Origin: Boletus sp. NGJ
Taxonomy: Eukaryota > Basidiomycota > Agaricomycetes > Boletales > Boletaceae
Length of the DNA stretch: 64,000 nucleotides
NCBI GenBank assembly: GCA_019096195.1
Contig: JAGTXK010000239.1
Location: 806,001-870,000 of the forward strand
Direction: 5' to 3'
Below the pieces are notes generated by a model that saw only the letters and a list, made by a program, of their open reading frames with translations, was not told where the DNA came from and searched no databases. Position 1 is the stretch's first letter. The number at the start of each line of letters is the position of its first letter. A program made the position numbers and the translations under genes. Positions 37,853 through 51,100 of the stretch are shown piece by piece.

Positions 37853-40800
37853 GCGATACGGTTGGCTTGGCAACGTGATGGATGGATGGGCCTGTGGACC
37901 TGGTCGAGACCGTACTGCCAGGTTGGATATTTCCGGTCTGTTGCGATACCCCTACCACCTTCCTTTCCCCTTGTTACTGCAACTATCTATCTGTCGTACC
38001 CACACACCATCCCCTATCGCTGATCATAGATGGATAACGCATTGCATACCTGCGTACCCCTCACCACCGCCTTGGATGGCGGAAGGACAGATCGAGGCGG
38101 ACGCTGTCCCCGCCCTTTATAGCAGCATAGCACACATCGACGATAGCACGTGACATAGTTACGTGCAAGGTTAGGCTGTCTTTTCTTTCTTTTCTTCGTT
38201 TTACTTAGATGCTTGTACTAATTCATTGTGCACTGCCCACACATACTGCATTGCTTTGCTCCTGTTTCTCCCATATGCTTTCTTTTTGCCTCCGTGTTCT
38301 TCGTTTGAGGGATCGATTGATAGATCTTGTACAAGAGTTGGTTCTTGCGGTCGAGTTGGTACGACGATGTAGCAATCAAGAAAGTGATTAGAAAGAAAAA
38401 GAAAAACGAACGGCTGGCTCGATGCATAGCATTACCACCTGGTGGTCCGATCGTCGCAGAAGCGATGCACCCTTGCGGCTCGACCGACGCTCTATTCCCG
38501 AAAACTCGAATGTGGATATGCCGAGTGCTGTCATTCATACCACGTCATCCCAAACCTTGCAGTTTATCCGCGAACTGGAATGTTTTGTCAAAAGTAGGAG
38601 CATTCTCGAATGGCGACGGTGTTATCTTATCTTATCTGAATCTTTTAGGGATTGCGCGTGGGGGCTACTGCCCGAGCTGCAATGCTTTGAACTGTAGTAC
38701 CGTACACTGTTGGTCAGTGGTCACCTTCATTCATTATGCATTATGAAGTATTACTAGCATGCATGATCGGGTTGGTGCCAGTGAAGGGTGAATTTGTCCC
38801 AGCTATGTGTTATGAGGGAGTGACCCTGTTCCTGGTAAAGATGGCACGAAGGCCCACATTGAGATGTCAAATGTCGGCGCAAATCTGTCGTCACGGGGCA
38901 AAGCAAATCACTAGTGATTCACTACGAAACCATGGACATGCAAGTGCTCGACTTCCACGTGCTATCGTTGTTCACTTCCCAGCCCGTTGCAGAGCGTTTC
39001 TCAAGCCACTGTATGTAACAGAAGCATGCATCGACTGCTATGCAAGGCAACTACCGCCTTCGTAGATGGAAACCTTGCTTGAACTGATTAATCAATGATC
39101 GATATCATGTATGAAGTAAATCCTGGTGATTCGGCAGTTACCGCTAAGTTCGGCGTTGCCCGGTGAGTCAAATAAAACAACGGAAAATTAGATGGGGAAC
39201 AGGCAAGGTGATATGTAACGTTATCGCTTCAAGACACAGCCTGTTTGAACAGCTTGCAAAAGAAGGACATTCCTTGTGCCAAAGTGGCAGGTTACCTCGA
39301 TCGTCGGCTGACAATACTTTGTTCACCTCTCGTGAACGTCTACTTTTGGGTTCCCCTCGGGAGTACTTTGCAGTGAGTCCCAGATATGACGTTTTCGCTG
39401 CTTATTCTTCCAGAAAAAAAAAAAGGAGGCCTGGAAGACCCGTAGACCGAGTCGACGTTGATGAACGTCACGAGCGAACATACATAACTTGCACATTTTT
39501 GTCGACGGCCCGGAAACGCAGATCTTCAAGTACTGACAAACAGTGAAATTGAATGTCATCTCGGTACGAGGTGAGTTCCACATGTTCCGCACAAGGCGAA
39601 CGCCAACGTTTGATGGCGGAGCCTATCAGGTTGGTGTAACCGTTCGAGTGTTGCTTGTTTGCACAGACCCCCTTTTTGCTCTTGGGATTAGCTTTCGTGT
39701 TTCCATGATTAGCCTAGAACAAGGCACCAGGACCAAGGGGAACGCGGTACCCGGAGACACGTTGTCCTGAAACCGGCACTCTCCTCAGGGGTACTTATCC
39801 CCTGCGCATTCCTGACTCGACGACGACGACGGTTAGTAGCTTGGTCCAATCAGAGCTAACCACACAAAGGTTCATGATTGTATACGGACCTACGTGGACA
39901 TGCAGTAAGTTATGTGTCGTGTGGATGGCATTTGCGCACGTCTCGTCGTGCGTGATGTTCAATTAAAAAACAGTGTCTTGCTCTCCCGACTATACATATC
40001 TCTGCAGGCAAGCACCCTGCAATGTCTGGAAAATTGCCTCTAGGAAAGCCCGTTTACCATTCGTGGATTTTTCTTGGTAGAGCGAGGTCTATCTTCAAGG
40101 CGCCAGCAGAGCTCCGTCCGTCACTGCCTCCGTACCTGAATTACCAACGAACGGTCAGATGGCCTCGGACAGGAATTTGTGCAGTCTGGCTGCCGAAGCA
40201 TTTACGTTCTTTCGTACCCTGGTCAGTAGTCTTATCTCGAAATGATGCATCCTCAGTTTTGCAATTCCGCTTATACCCTCACCATGAGGAAACAGGACGC
40301 TGACCTGTCTTCTGACGCGGGCATTAACGACACAATGAACGTGGAACTGCCGTACTGCGCTGTTTACTGATGGCGGGCATTTGGGGGGGCAAGGAAAGTC
40401 TTAATTTATATATATTTATATTTATATTTTCCTGGAAAGGAACCCGACCGCTCCACAAGGAGGTTTGTGGAGCCTCTCCAGGAGCCTTACCTGGCAAGAC
40501 GTTTCCCTGGTCAATCCCTTTCCGTTCACCGTGCTGGAACCCGGTCTCCCACAAAAGAAGCCGAGCGAGACCAAGGCGTTGGCGTTTCCCCTGCTAAACG
40601 TTCCCTTTTTGTTTTCCGTGGACATATGAGCCAACGTTCCAACCCCCCGAGTGAGTGGCATCTCATCATTTCTTATCCGACCTTGCCCCTCGCGTCGTTT
40701 GTCTGGTGGCAGATGATGCGGCTCGTTCAGCAAGGGAATCATGGAACCCATAGGCCATAAGACCAAGGACGAGAACGAGAACGAGAACGAGGAAGACAAA

Positions 40801-41388
40801 GCGCGCCAACCGCCTTATAATATCCCTCATCTTTCGTCTCCGTTCCACGACATTCTAGAAAACCCGCGCTATTCTAGAACATCCAGGTAAATAAATAAAA
40901 AAACCGTCATTCACCCAGGTGTATATATTACATATATAAAATAAACGGTGGCGTTTTCGTTGGCAATCATGAGAACGACGTAAATGTCGTCGTCACGGCT
41001 GTACATTGATCCGACAAGAATGGATGGGGGGGTTCCCAACGTTTTAAGGGGGGGGGGGAGAGGGGAGGCAACGCTGTTTGGAAGATCAGCGTGGGGTTAC
41101 TATTCCGTGTTCGTTTCGAAGTGGATGGATGGATGGCGACGAGTTTCAATGTGACTGCTTTGAAAAAAGGGTGAACTCGGTTTCTTGTGTGAAACCCTTG
41201 TCCCGTCATGCGGGAGTTGCAAAAATACCCCACTCGGTCCCACCGCGTTCCGGGGTAGCACGCTCGAACGTAAGGGCGAAAAAAAAGGAACTAAAAGGGC
41301 CCCTTGAAGACAAGCAGCGGCCCATGAGGTGGTCATTTCCCCCTGAGTAAGTACCATCTGGTCATGATCATGTTCTTTTCGAAATTCG
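37853..41388. other. Gene-poor stretch
   Basis: About 3.5 kb with only short unrelated frames. Visible landmarks: an AT-rich run at 40400-40432, three and a half copies of 'gagaac' at 40768-40791, and tatata-rich DNA near 40920-40945. No coding family, tRNA or intact mobile element was recognised. Confidence 0.5.
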
Positions 41389-41602
41389 ACTCGATAGATA
41401 TGACTTGTTCCAACACCTTCGAGAACGTTACCGTCCAAATTCGCACCACCAATACATTCATACAGATCGCATCAGAAGAAACGCGAAGAAAGTTCCATCA
41501 TGTTCGACTCGGTAGATACGGGTCGTTCCAACACCTTCCAGAACGTCTGTCCAAATTCGCATCACGTCCGCTCGATACAATTCATACAGATCACATGAGA
41601 TG
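41389..41602. repeat. Two-copy tandem duplication, period about 116 bp
   Basis: Copies at 41389-41478 and 41505-41602 share 'cgactcg(a/g)tagata', 'cgttccaacaccttc-agaacg', 'gtccaaattcgca' and 'attcatacagatc-cat'. They lie just beyond the 3' end of the FAD-oxidase gene. Confidence 0.8.
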
Positions 41603-41721
41603 ATGCATGAAAGAAAGAAAAAATCGTCACAACGTCAAAAGTCATGCATGATCAAACAAAACAAAAAACGACCGAGAAAAAAGGAGGCATCCGAGTAACC
41701 CGCTGGAGAAACCATGCTTGA

Positions 41722-44294
41722 TCAAAATCGCACGTGTTCAGGTTCGTGTTCTTCGGGAGGGACGACTTCGCCCTCGGCGTTGAGCGGCCAGAGCGAATTT
41801 CTGAAAAAGTTGGATGGATCATATGTCCGCTTCACTTCACAGAGCCTGTTCCAGTTCTCTCCAAAGCACGCCATGACCCGGCCGGGCGGTTCATGTCTCC
41901 CTAGGAACTGCTCATGGAATTGGGACACCTCGACATCATCGAGTATGGAAAGGCTTACGCTGGGGAGAGGACCACCGATAGCGACAGGGGCGAGCGTCTC
42001 CGCAATCCACTGCATTCGCGAATAGACCGTGCCGTGAGAAAGTGGCGAAAAAAAAGAGGTGCTGGGGGACACGCTTACCTCCTCGGCAGACTCGACACAT
42101 CGCGGATCCTCAAAGTCGATGTCCCACTGATGAAGTGCAGCTATGGTGAACGCCGCCTGACGCTGGGACTTTGGCAAGCTACTGTTCTCAAAGTCAACCA
42201 GGGCTCCTCCAGCGAGCTCAAAGAGCCAAGCTGTGCAGTGTGCATGAATCGTCAGCAGAGTCAATTCCAGATTTCGAAGCTACGTACTGCAGCCAACAGG
42301 CGTCTCGGCGAACTGCAGCACCGTTTTGTTGACGATGTCGTCGGGAAGTGAGTGGATCAGCGCGGAGCGAATGTACCACTTGTTTCCCGCTGCGTCAATG
42401 CTCCTTTAATACCCTTCCGCATTAAACGTCGATGTTAATGACATACCCTTCCCTCTCAACACCTGGGCAACACTGTCTTGTTGATGCAGAAATGATTTCT
42501 CGTCCACTTCGTTTAGCAAGCAACGTTCACCATCCCAAGACGAGATGGCCTGAAGAAATTCTTGTCCCTTCACTTTAGGCCCAACATAGCACATCTGGAT
42601 GACGACGAGGGAGTCTTGACCGGCCGGTCCCGCCGTGAGGAGAACATTGGCATAGAGCTCACGTGGTGCGCCCTTGACACAGTCACGAAAATGCTTGATG
42701 AGCGAAGGCGCAGTTGCTCGGTGGAAGCGGCTGTGGAAAGAAAGAAAAAAAATTTGAATATCGGTGTTGATGAACGACTGTGAATCTCACTAAATGAGAC
42801 TTCCAGCGAACACCACAGGGACTGGGAAGGCCCTGGCCTTATAACGTGTAACCACACCAAAGGCTGGACCAGCTCCGCGAAGCGCCCACCACAGATCTGG
42901 GACTGCGATCAAATCGTGCGAAGTGGCGAATATCAGGGAAACAACTGACCTGGATGTTCGCTTTCGTTGGTGATCACAATGCGCCCGTCTGCGAGCACCA
43001 CTTCAGCCTCGACAAGATTATCGATGCTCAGTCCGTGAAGACGACCGAGGAAACCAAAGCCTCCAAGAAGCATAACAGCAGAGCCAGCTGGATGAGCGGC
43101 ACTGAAAATTAGGTCACTCAGACACATCCTCTGTCATATCAGTCGTGAAGTGTTACTCACAACGGGATGTGGTACGGCACAGCACTACGACCACCCGCCA
43201 AAGACTGCGCTTCCAAAGGGTTGGCTGCACAGAATTGATCAACCTCTTTTTGTCGCATTCCTGCACCAAAGGTGACATAGGCGTGTGAATGAAGAGGGGT
43301 TGCATAGGTGAGCATGTTTTGCGTGGAAGAAAGGAATGCGGGGGAAGCAAACATTGAGCTAGGCAAATGCCGTACCAGTCGAGATGTCGAAGGCGCGGGC
43401 GGAGGATTCTGAGTCAGGTCATCATCAAGGTATCCAAACGGATCTGCAGCAATTGATGGAGAAGACACCGATGACTGGGAAGGCGGAGTTGGGGGAGACG
43501 TCGGCGGGATGCTCCGAGTTAGTGTCGCCGGCCGTCCGCAAACGCTTTCGAGTGGTAATACTGGAATACTTTCGCTAGGTATCGCGGGGCTGGCAGAGAT
43601 CTGAGGCGAAGGGTCGTCTGTTTGAGGAGAGGCATCCAATCTTCGCCGGATGGATGGACGGAGAGGTTCGGACATATCTGCGGGGTGGAGAAACCTTTCG
43701 AGAGACTCGGAAGACGCGCCGTATACGCGGAGTCTTGCGTCATCATCTCTTCTGCGTTTGCCACTTGCCGCAATGTCCGAGATGTCCGTCGCAGCCTTTT
43801 CCTTGCCCTTGCTGCCGGGTGGGGGCATGTCTCTGATGCTCGTAAAGGATCCATCGTCCTTTGGAGATTCGATATCTGTTTGGACTATCCTGCTGAGATC
43901 GACGATGATGTCGCCACCGACGGCCCAGCCAGCTGTACCATAACCACCTGCTTTGATGGATATGGTAAGAGAGTGGTTCTGACAGAAGACGATGATTCTG
44001 GAAGCGAGCGCGCGCGGTGTCAGAAGCGGATGCACGTGTTCCCCAAAGTGTGCTTGCGACTCACCGGCTGACGTCTTGAGCATCCAGAGGACACGCCACG
44101 GCCATGGCCGCAACCTTGACGTCGCCGTTGAACATTTTGGAGTAGTCTACGAAGCTAGAGGAGATGCAGGAGCGTCGAAGATGAGGAACAAGATGCATCA
44201 CATACTTGGGATCTGTCGACTGATAGACATCGCCGCGTATTGTAGCGGCGAGCTCCGTGAAGAGGTTGGTGGGGAGAGTGTGCGTGTCGGGCAT
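41722..44294 (-). CDS. FAD-linked (PCMH-type) oxidoreductase with a long internal insertion
   Basis: Exons start at ATG 44294: 44294-44206, 44154-44065, 43997-43161, then 43101 downward through about five more to the stop at 41722. Family motifs appear in order: D-Y-S-K-M-F-N-G, the FAD-binding I-K-A-G-G-Y-G-T-A-G, T-F-G-A-G-M-R-Q-K, A-G-S-A-V-M-L-L-G-G-F-G-F-L-G-R, L-W-W-A-L-R-G-A-G-P-A-F-G-V-V-T, and the BBE-like end R-T-Y-D-P-S-N-F-F-R. Such enzymes oxidise diverse small molecules; the substrate is unknown. Between V-D-L-S-R-I and T-F-G-A-G lie about 195 extra Ser/Pro-rich residues (43283-43873), where relatives have only a few. No signal peptide is evident. The same-strand P450 is 0.9 kb upstream. 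Confidence 0.88.
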
Positions 44295-45162
44295 GATGGT
44301 GATGAGAACAACTGGGATGGCGTGGATTGGAGAGAGACGGGGGTCTTTTAAAGAGCTGGAGGACTCCCTGAACATTAAAAGGGCGAATTAATTTTGATGT
44401 GTATATGAAAGGCCGCACCTTCCGGGACACTCATGTGTCCATCGCTGCTGGACGGGAGAGAATTCTTATCACTTAACTTCGCTGCTGCAGTGCAGTCGAG
44501 GCGATGAGGGCTAGCCAGATTTTTTATGTGGTGATGCTGGCATCCGGATCGAGCAAGTCCATCAGGATCTTGAACTTAACGGTGAACTTGCACAGTCCCC
44601 CTAAGTTCGCACCGTCACAAAAGATCTTCTCTCACCGCCAGCCTATGTAACTCGTCAGCCAACGTCGGACACACCTTGCCTGATGAGTCCCGGTCATTGA
44701 CCTCCAGCCTTCACAGTGACAGAGCCGCTCGCCTCTGCAACTCCGGTGCTCGGGAAATGGGAACACAGTCGAATGGTGGCACCCTCAAAATTGGGGAGCA
44801 CCCGTTTTCTGCGGGCCCCACCCGTCGATCTGCGCATTTGGGAAAACCACATAGTCGGCTTCTTGGTGGTGCAAGTTCACGCCGTAATCACCGAGGTCGT
44901 ATTTACGGAAATCCGTCTCTCTCTCATACACAGTGCTCCACAAGATTGACTCCACTTCGGGCACCCAAATCTCTGGGTGGCGCTGTCACGGTCCTTCCAC
45001 ACGTTGCAACACCGGACGAGCGAACACCAGAACGAGAATAGGGTGCGTTGTTGAGCTCCACTCTAGTGGATCCCGTTGTCAAGAGAGGAAACGAGCCTTG
45101 CACCATCCGCGGAATCAATACGTCAAGCGACAAAAGCATACTGTTATCCGACCTATCTTCCC
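44295..45162. other. Spacer between the FAD oxidase and the P450
   Basis: No recognisable gene. It should contain the P450 3' flank and the FAD-oxidase promoter. Confidence 0.5.
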
Positions 45163-47460
45163 TCAAACATCCTCACGAGCGGCGACCGACACCGCCAATG
45201 GTAGTTGAGAACCGAACTCAACTTCACCCTCGATTACCGGAAGCATCACGAAGGACGCCCCACGGCGAACCCTCTCAGATCGATCCGTCATCGTAATCTC
45301 AAACTTGCCAATAATTTCCACGAGGAACGCTTGCATCTCGATTACGCTGTTGGATGATACGGTCTGTTCAGTATCTTTCGTTGATTGTCAAGAAAAGGTG
45401 GCGTACGCAAAGCGCCATCCCAGGCATGCGCGGACGCCGCCCAAGAAGGTCATCCTGTATTAAAAAAGGGTTTGAAGTCGTTTGCCTAATAATGCGCAAG
45501 CATGCCTTACAAGCTTGCATAAACACCAATGGACACGGGTTTCTTTCCATTTGCGACACCGTCCAGCCATCGGTCAGGGTTGAACTCGTGTGAATCATCT
45601 CCCCATAAATCCGGAATGCTGCAGGATATCAGAAAACGCATGCGACACATAAGTGCACAGCAGACCGGTTGTACGCAGCGATCGACGCCACTATCCGCGT
45701 CCCCTTGGGGACAACTATTTCAGTGATCACCTCACCGGATTCTGTGGTAATTGCTCGGGAAAGTGGAATAATGTCATCTTTATCAGCTATACGGTAGGCG
45801 TGAGGCACCACAGGATGGTACCGTAATCCCTCCTAGTAAACGAGGCACACAATGAGTCAAAACAATGCACGACATGGAGTAAACGCGCTGTTTACCTTGA
45901 TCACTGCCGTGGTGTAAGGCATCACATCGAAATCGGCCATCGTGAACTGTGTATCACCGCGTGCCCGGACAACAGCCTCTGTCTTTCGTATCTCTGCGCG
46001 GAGTCTAGACTGCATTTTCGGATGCCGCGCAAGCTCCAAGATGATCCAACTCAACGAGTTTGACGTGGTTTCATGTCCCGCAAACAGAATTGTACTGACG
46101 ACCGTTAGGCGGGCGTGACCACCAGGCAAAGATCAAACCATTCTGCGTACCGCATTTGAGATAACACCTCCTCTTCTGTCATCTTGTTCTTTGTGTCCGT
46201 GTCCATGTTGGCCTTGACTGTGAGATGGTCAGAAACATTGATGAGAAATGCTTAAACATCGTCTACCAAGCAAACTGAAGATGTCCCGCCCCCCCTCTCC
46301 CGCTAACAGTGTCTCGGTTTTCTCGCGCACCATTTCTTTTGCTACTTCCGTGACTGCCTTTTTCGCCTCGCGCGCGCGTTTAAGCCGAGGGTTTGATCCG
46401 TGATCAGCCACCCATTCGAGTACCGAGAGCGGAATATACTTGGAAGCTGCCTGTACGAAAATCTGTGTTGCAGAGGGATGTCCAAAGACGTCGCTCCTGG
46501 GAACAATACAAGGTCACATTACAATCCGAAGAGAAGGTCCGCGAGTGAACTAACAGCATATTATTATACTTCTTATACAGGGGATGTTCGTCGTTGTGGA
46601 CGGTGCCGAATTGGACATCGAATGCAGCTGATGGGATGTTGGAGGGTGCGTTCTTATCATCTTATCACGCGGGAAGAGACATACCTTGGCCAATGGCATC
46701 CAGTGTTCCACGGGAAATCCATTCTGGAATATTGAAGACGACTTTCTGGTCGTCACTGCTTCCGATGACCTCCATCCATTTCGTGCACATCTACATCGCA
46801 AGTAAGACTCGCAAATGCAAGCAGGAAGTTGGCATGCATGAACTTACAGCCTCGGCGCATCCCTTGAAGGTGCTCAAGAAAGCTTTTGATTCCGGCACCC
46901 CAAATCCAGGGAGGATGATCTTCCTTTGTCGCTTATGATCCTCGCCTGTCAAACGGTTATCAGAAATCCCAACGATCGAGCACTGGCATTACCATCTGCC
47001 CAAATCAACCCCTGTCCGTTGACCATTCGGGAAATGACGCGGAGATTTGGTTGCTTCGGATAAGAGTAGGCCGCAGTGTTGAATATCCATTGGAGTGCTT
47101 TTGGATCGGCGAGCAGAAGCTGATCCCCCTACAGACCAGTAAGACACGGAGTTAGATACCAATACGACACTTGTAATCGATTGAACTTGCTCCAAAGACG
47201 GTCTTAAAGCGAACGACGTTTCCATAGAGGCTTTGCCATTCAAAGTCGGTCAGACCGACGGGACGTTGGAATAGCTCAAGCAAGTTTCCTGGGCGACGTC
47301 AACAATGCGGCGAGCGGACAGGAAGACGGGACTCGCCAAGGAGGAACGAGGATGGCTTTGGGCCCTGGATTTTGGACAAAGATGGGCGTGTGTAACGCTT
47401 GAGCAAGGTATAGGCGAGAGCGAGGGCAGTCAGCCCCACTACCACGGAGCTGGTGATCAT
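45163..47460 (-). CDS. Cytochrome P450 monooxygenase
   Basis: Start ATG at 47460 opens an N-terminal membrane anchor (V-V-V-G-L-T-A-L-A-L-A-Y) and a Pro-rich hinge. The I-helix shows A-G-H-E-T-T (oxygen activation), the K-helix E-G-L-R-Y-H-P, then F-N-P-D-R-W. The heme loop F-L-G-G-V-R-A-C-L-G-W-R-F-A is complete with its Cys thiolate ligand (near 45410-45440). About ten short introns are needed; the last exon begins V-I-E-M-Q-A-F-L-V-E and ends at 45163. It is an ER-anchored class II P450 that needs a CPR partner. The CYP family number and substrate cannot be told from sequence alone. Confidence 0.92.
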
Positions 47461-48177
47461 GGTGAGCAAGCGAGCAAATACGAGGGCTGAGAATTTATGG
47501 TGGATGGCGCCTTGTCCCGTCATGACACTGACAGTACTACGCAGCTATCGATGCCATCGGATGATGAATGTCAGATGGTGAACAAAAGGAGCCAATGACT
47601 GCAAGAGGCAAGCAGTGGAATAATTCCAGTGACGAGAAAATTTGGTGGCTAAAAGAGGGTGACTGCAAATGTTTTTGTCATAAGCTCTTACATGTTGGGG
47701 TCAGGAGACTCAACGTCGCAACCGAATTATTGCAACGCTGTGGGAGTCGCGTGGGTTCGTCTCCTTTTTTACGGGAGGGTCGCATGCCCGAAGATATCCA
47801 AATTCTTCATGGACCCACGACGTGCTGGTGTCTCAGCTCTTGTCTGGAAATGCAAATAATATGTCAGCGGGCACCGAGACACGGATGGTCAGTGTTCGTC
47901 GAGAACATTCTCCCGCGCTGTTATGTGATGAGGATGAGTCCTGAGGATCGAGACGTGCATGGAGGGGGAACAGGCCCAAGTATGTAAAAGCAGTCGAGTT
48001 GGACCAAGCACACGCTCGCGCTTCTACAGTATCCCTTTTCGTAACGATGCGGTGTTGCCAGACGTTGTTCGGAGCCATACTGCATAGTCGTCGACGTGTC
48101 ACTTTTTCCACAGTCCTCGCTCGGGACGCTACGCACGACAACGTCCGACCATCACCGTTGCTACTGCCAGGGTTCGC
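47461..48177. other. Divergent promoter region between the P450 and USO1
   Basis: Short frames only; the two genes are transcribed away from each other across this 0.7 kb. Confidence 0.6.
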
Positions 48178-51100
48178 ATGGACTTTCTTTCCCAAACTTA
48201 TATTGCCCTTCGAGGGCCCACCGGCGCGCCGCAGTCACCGACGGATACGATCGCCAAGCTCAGCGACCGCCTCTCTCCCTCGACACTCCTCGCCGACAGA
48301 CGCGCCGCTGTCCTATCGCTCAAAGGCCTCACCCGAGATTGCAAAGCAGATGTCGGCGAAAGAGCCTTGCCCGGCCTCATACACGTCTTGCAAAACGACA
48401 CTGAAATCGATGCGGACATCGGCAAGGCCGTCCTCGAGACGCTCCAACATCTGTGCGAGGTGGACGAGCCGTCGAAGGAGCTCGGTCTTAAGCATACCGA
48501 CTACTTTCTCGCCAACGAGCAATCGACCCATACGTTGTTCACCCTTCTCGGCAGCTCTCATTTCTACATTCGCTTTGCGACGCTCCAGTTTTTGGCAACC
48601 CTGCTTCAGAACAGGCGCTCGGCGGTTCAGGGATACTTTCTCAAGGCACCCAATGGCGCCCCCAGCGTTATATCGGTGTTGGAGGATAAGCGTGAAATCA
48701 TTCGAAATGGTGAGTCAATTGACCTCGCCGGATGAACATAGGTTGTTTTATTCCTCATACTGATGAGGACAACCCTAGAAAGCATCGTCATGATACAACT
48801 ACTAATATCGCAAAGCCCCGATATTCAGAAAGTCCTCGCTTTCGAGGGTGCTTTCGAGAAGCTCTTCAACATTGTCAGTCAGGAGGGTGGGGTCGAGGGT
48901 GGTGTCATCACTTATGATACGCTGCGGTGTGCGGATGGCTTGTTGCGTTTCAACGCTTCAAATCAGGTATGTCTTCCACTCTTGGTTTGTTGGCAATACT
49001 AAGGTGCACAGAGTTACTTTCGTGAAACATCACTACCAGCCCTCCTGTGCTCCCTGTTACTCTTTCCACCGAATCTCCAGCTGCAGGATTCTCCTCCCCA
49101 GGAGTTTGCATTGCAATTCTGGGATCAACAGAAGGCCGCAAACATAAATCTCATCATCGGGATCATGGGTATGCTTATTGGTTCAAAGGGCAGCAGCGTT
49201 AGTATCATCTTTGTCGTCCTTCTCTCGTCCTGACTGTACTTTAGAATCAAGAGACGATGTTGTACGTCCGATGTTTTGTAGAGCTTGCGCTTGCTTCGAA
49301 TGCACCTACTCTCCTGAAGACCCAGGTAAGCACTTACTAGATCACATTCCCTGATCTAATGCCCGACAGGCTCTGCGTTTGCTTCCCAGTAATCTTGCCT
49401 TCCCTTTGTCTGACGTCATTTTGACACCCTATATGCCCGTTCCTGAGACAAATGGTGAAGAGTGGGATAGATTAGAACCTGCATCTGCGCTCGACGTGCT
49501 CGTCGAACTCGCCTTGCATGGGGAGTACAATGGTTTGTACGGTGACAGACGGTCGAAAGATGCTCTTGAATTGCGTGGGGCCGCACTCAACGTTTTCGAT
49601 GTAAGTCTCCATCCCGGTCCTCGCCTCGTCGATTCAAACATTCCCAAGAATTTTGTCCGCAAAGAGGAGATCAAGCAAGCGATCATTCAAGGCATGCTCC
49701 CTCCGGAAGGTGCGCTCCCGCTCGGGCATGTTCTGCATGTACATCATACCAACCCTCGTTGCAGTCCCAACGCCAGCTCCGATGATCTCTCCACTCATCC
49801 ATGCCTTGTGTATCCCACCCACCTCCCCGCTCAATGTCATGAACGTCACGACGACCCACTTTGCCACTCTTCTCTTCGCGCATTTACTCGCATCCTCTCC
49901 GCGCTGTAAGACATTCGCACGATCCATCAAGCCTTCTCCAGCGCTTCCACCCTCCACACCCGGCCAAGGCCAGTTTTTCGTCCCAGCCGATGGCGCACAT
50001 CCGCCATCCCAGTGTTCCGGAGCCCGACGACGACGATGCGCCACAAAGCCTTATCCCGCTCTTCACTGAAAATCTCTCCTTGTCCTTCTTGTCGAAATCG
50101 CGGGTGGACGTCGCGGAGGAGAAAGAAGTGAGGGAATGGGAACGGCTGATTGTGGGGTATCTTTGTCTGCTGGTACAGTGGCTCTGGGAGGAACCCAAGG
50201 CTGTCAGGGAGTTCCTCGAAGCTGGTGGATTAGGTGTGGTGAGTCTTTATGTAGAGTCGTTTTCGCTCGTCTCTTGAATCTTTTTGCCGTCAAAGCTCGT
50301 GGAACCCATCAATCAAACCACGGAAACCGAAAGCCTCGTTCCTGGCCTCTGTGCCTTCCTTTTAGGGTTATGCTACGAATTCAATCACGAACCCGGAGAA
50401 ATCACACGGTTGGTGATCATCTCTTCATGTCCCCTATTTTTTTTTTAACAATGCCGACACGCTTACCGTGTCACTCTATTATTTTTACTTCCGCACAGAT
50501 CGACAATTCACCCGATCATCTCTCGGCTCGGTGTGGATGCCCTGATCGGTCGAATGACGCATTTCCGCGAGGACGACCGGTTCAAATCAGTCACTCCCGA
50601 GTCGATGGTCATGTCCTCCCGGACGTCGTCTGGTATCGGAGTAGACCCTAACCAGAATTCGGTCGAGCAAGAAGCCGAGATCTGGTTCGACTGGGCCTTT
50701 ATTGATTTCTGGAAATCGAACCATTGTGAGTCTGCGATGATGGTCGTGTAAGAGATGGACTGACTGCGCCTGCTCGACCGACCGGCCGATTGATCGGCAT
50801 ATTGGTTTGTCGGTGCGCGGGGAGTAGACACGGTACAGCGTGGGCTGAGCGTGGATCCGAACGTGTTGTCCTCTTCCGCGTCTTCGTCTTCGGGTGCGTT
50901 TTTCTTTAAATTCTGGCCATTGCTTCGGGTGTCGGCGCTGTCCTTTGCTGACGATCTCGTGTTTTCGCTTACCTCCTTTTCTCCGGAATTGTAGGCCCTA
51001 ATGCAGAGTCGGCCATGTTGATCAGCTCGCTGCGCGACGTGATCCGCACACAAGCAACCGAGATGGACACGCTCAAAGCCCAGCTCAAAGACGTCACCAC

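Noticed and set aside
39163-39770. Possible small genes in the gene-poor region
   Set aside because: Basic, low-information frames with no splice partners or motifs.
42270-42300. A third GC-AG intron in the FAD-oxidase gene
   Set aside because: On rereading the minus strand, the normal donor tgca|gtacgt gives the right phase, so no GC donor is needed.
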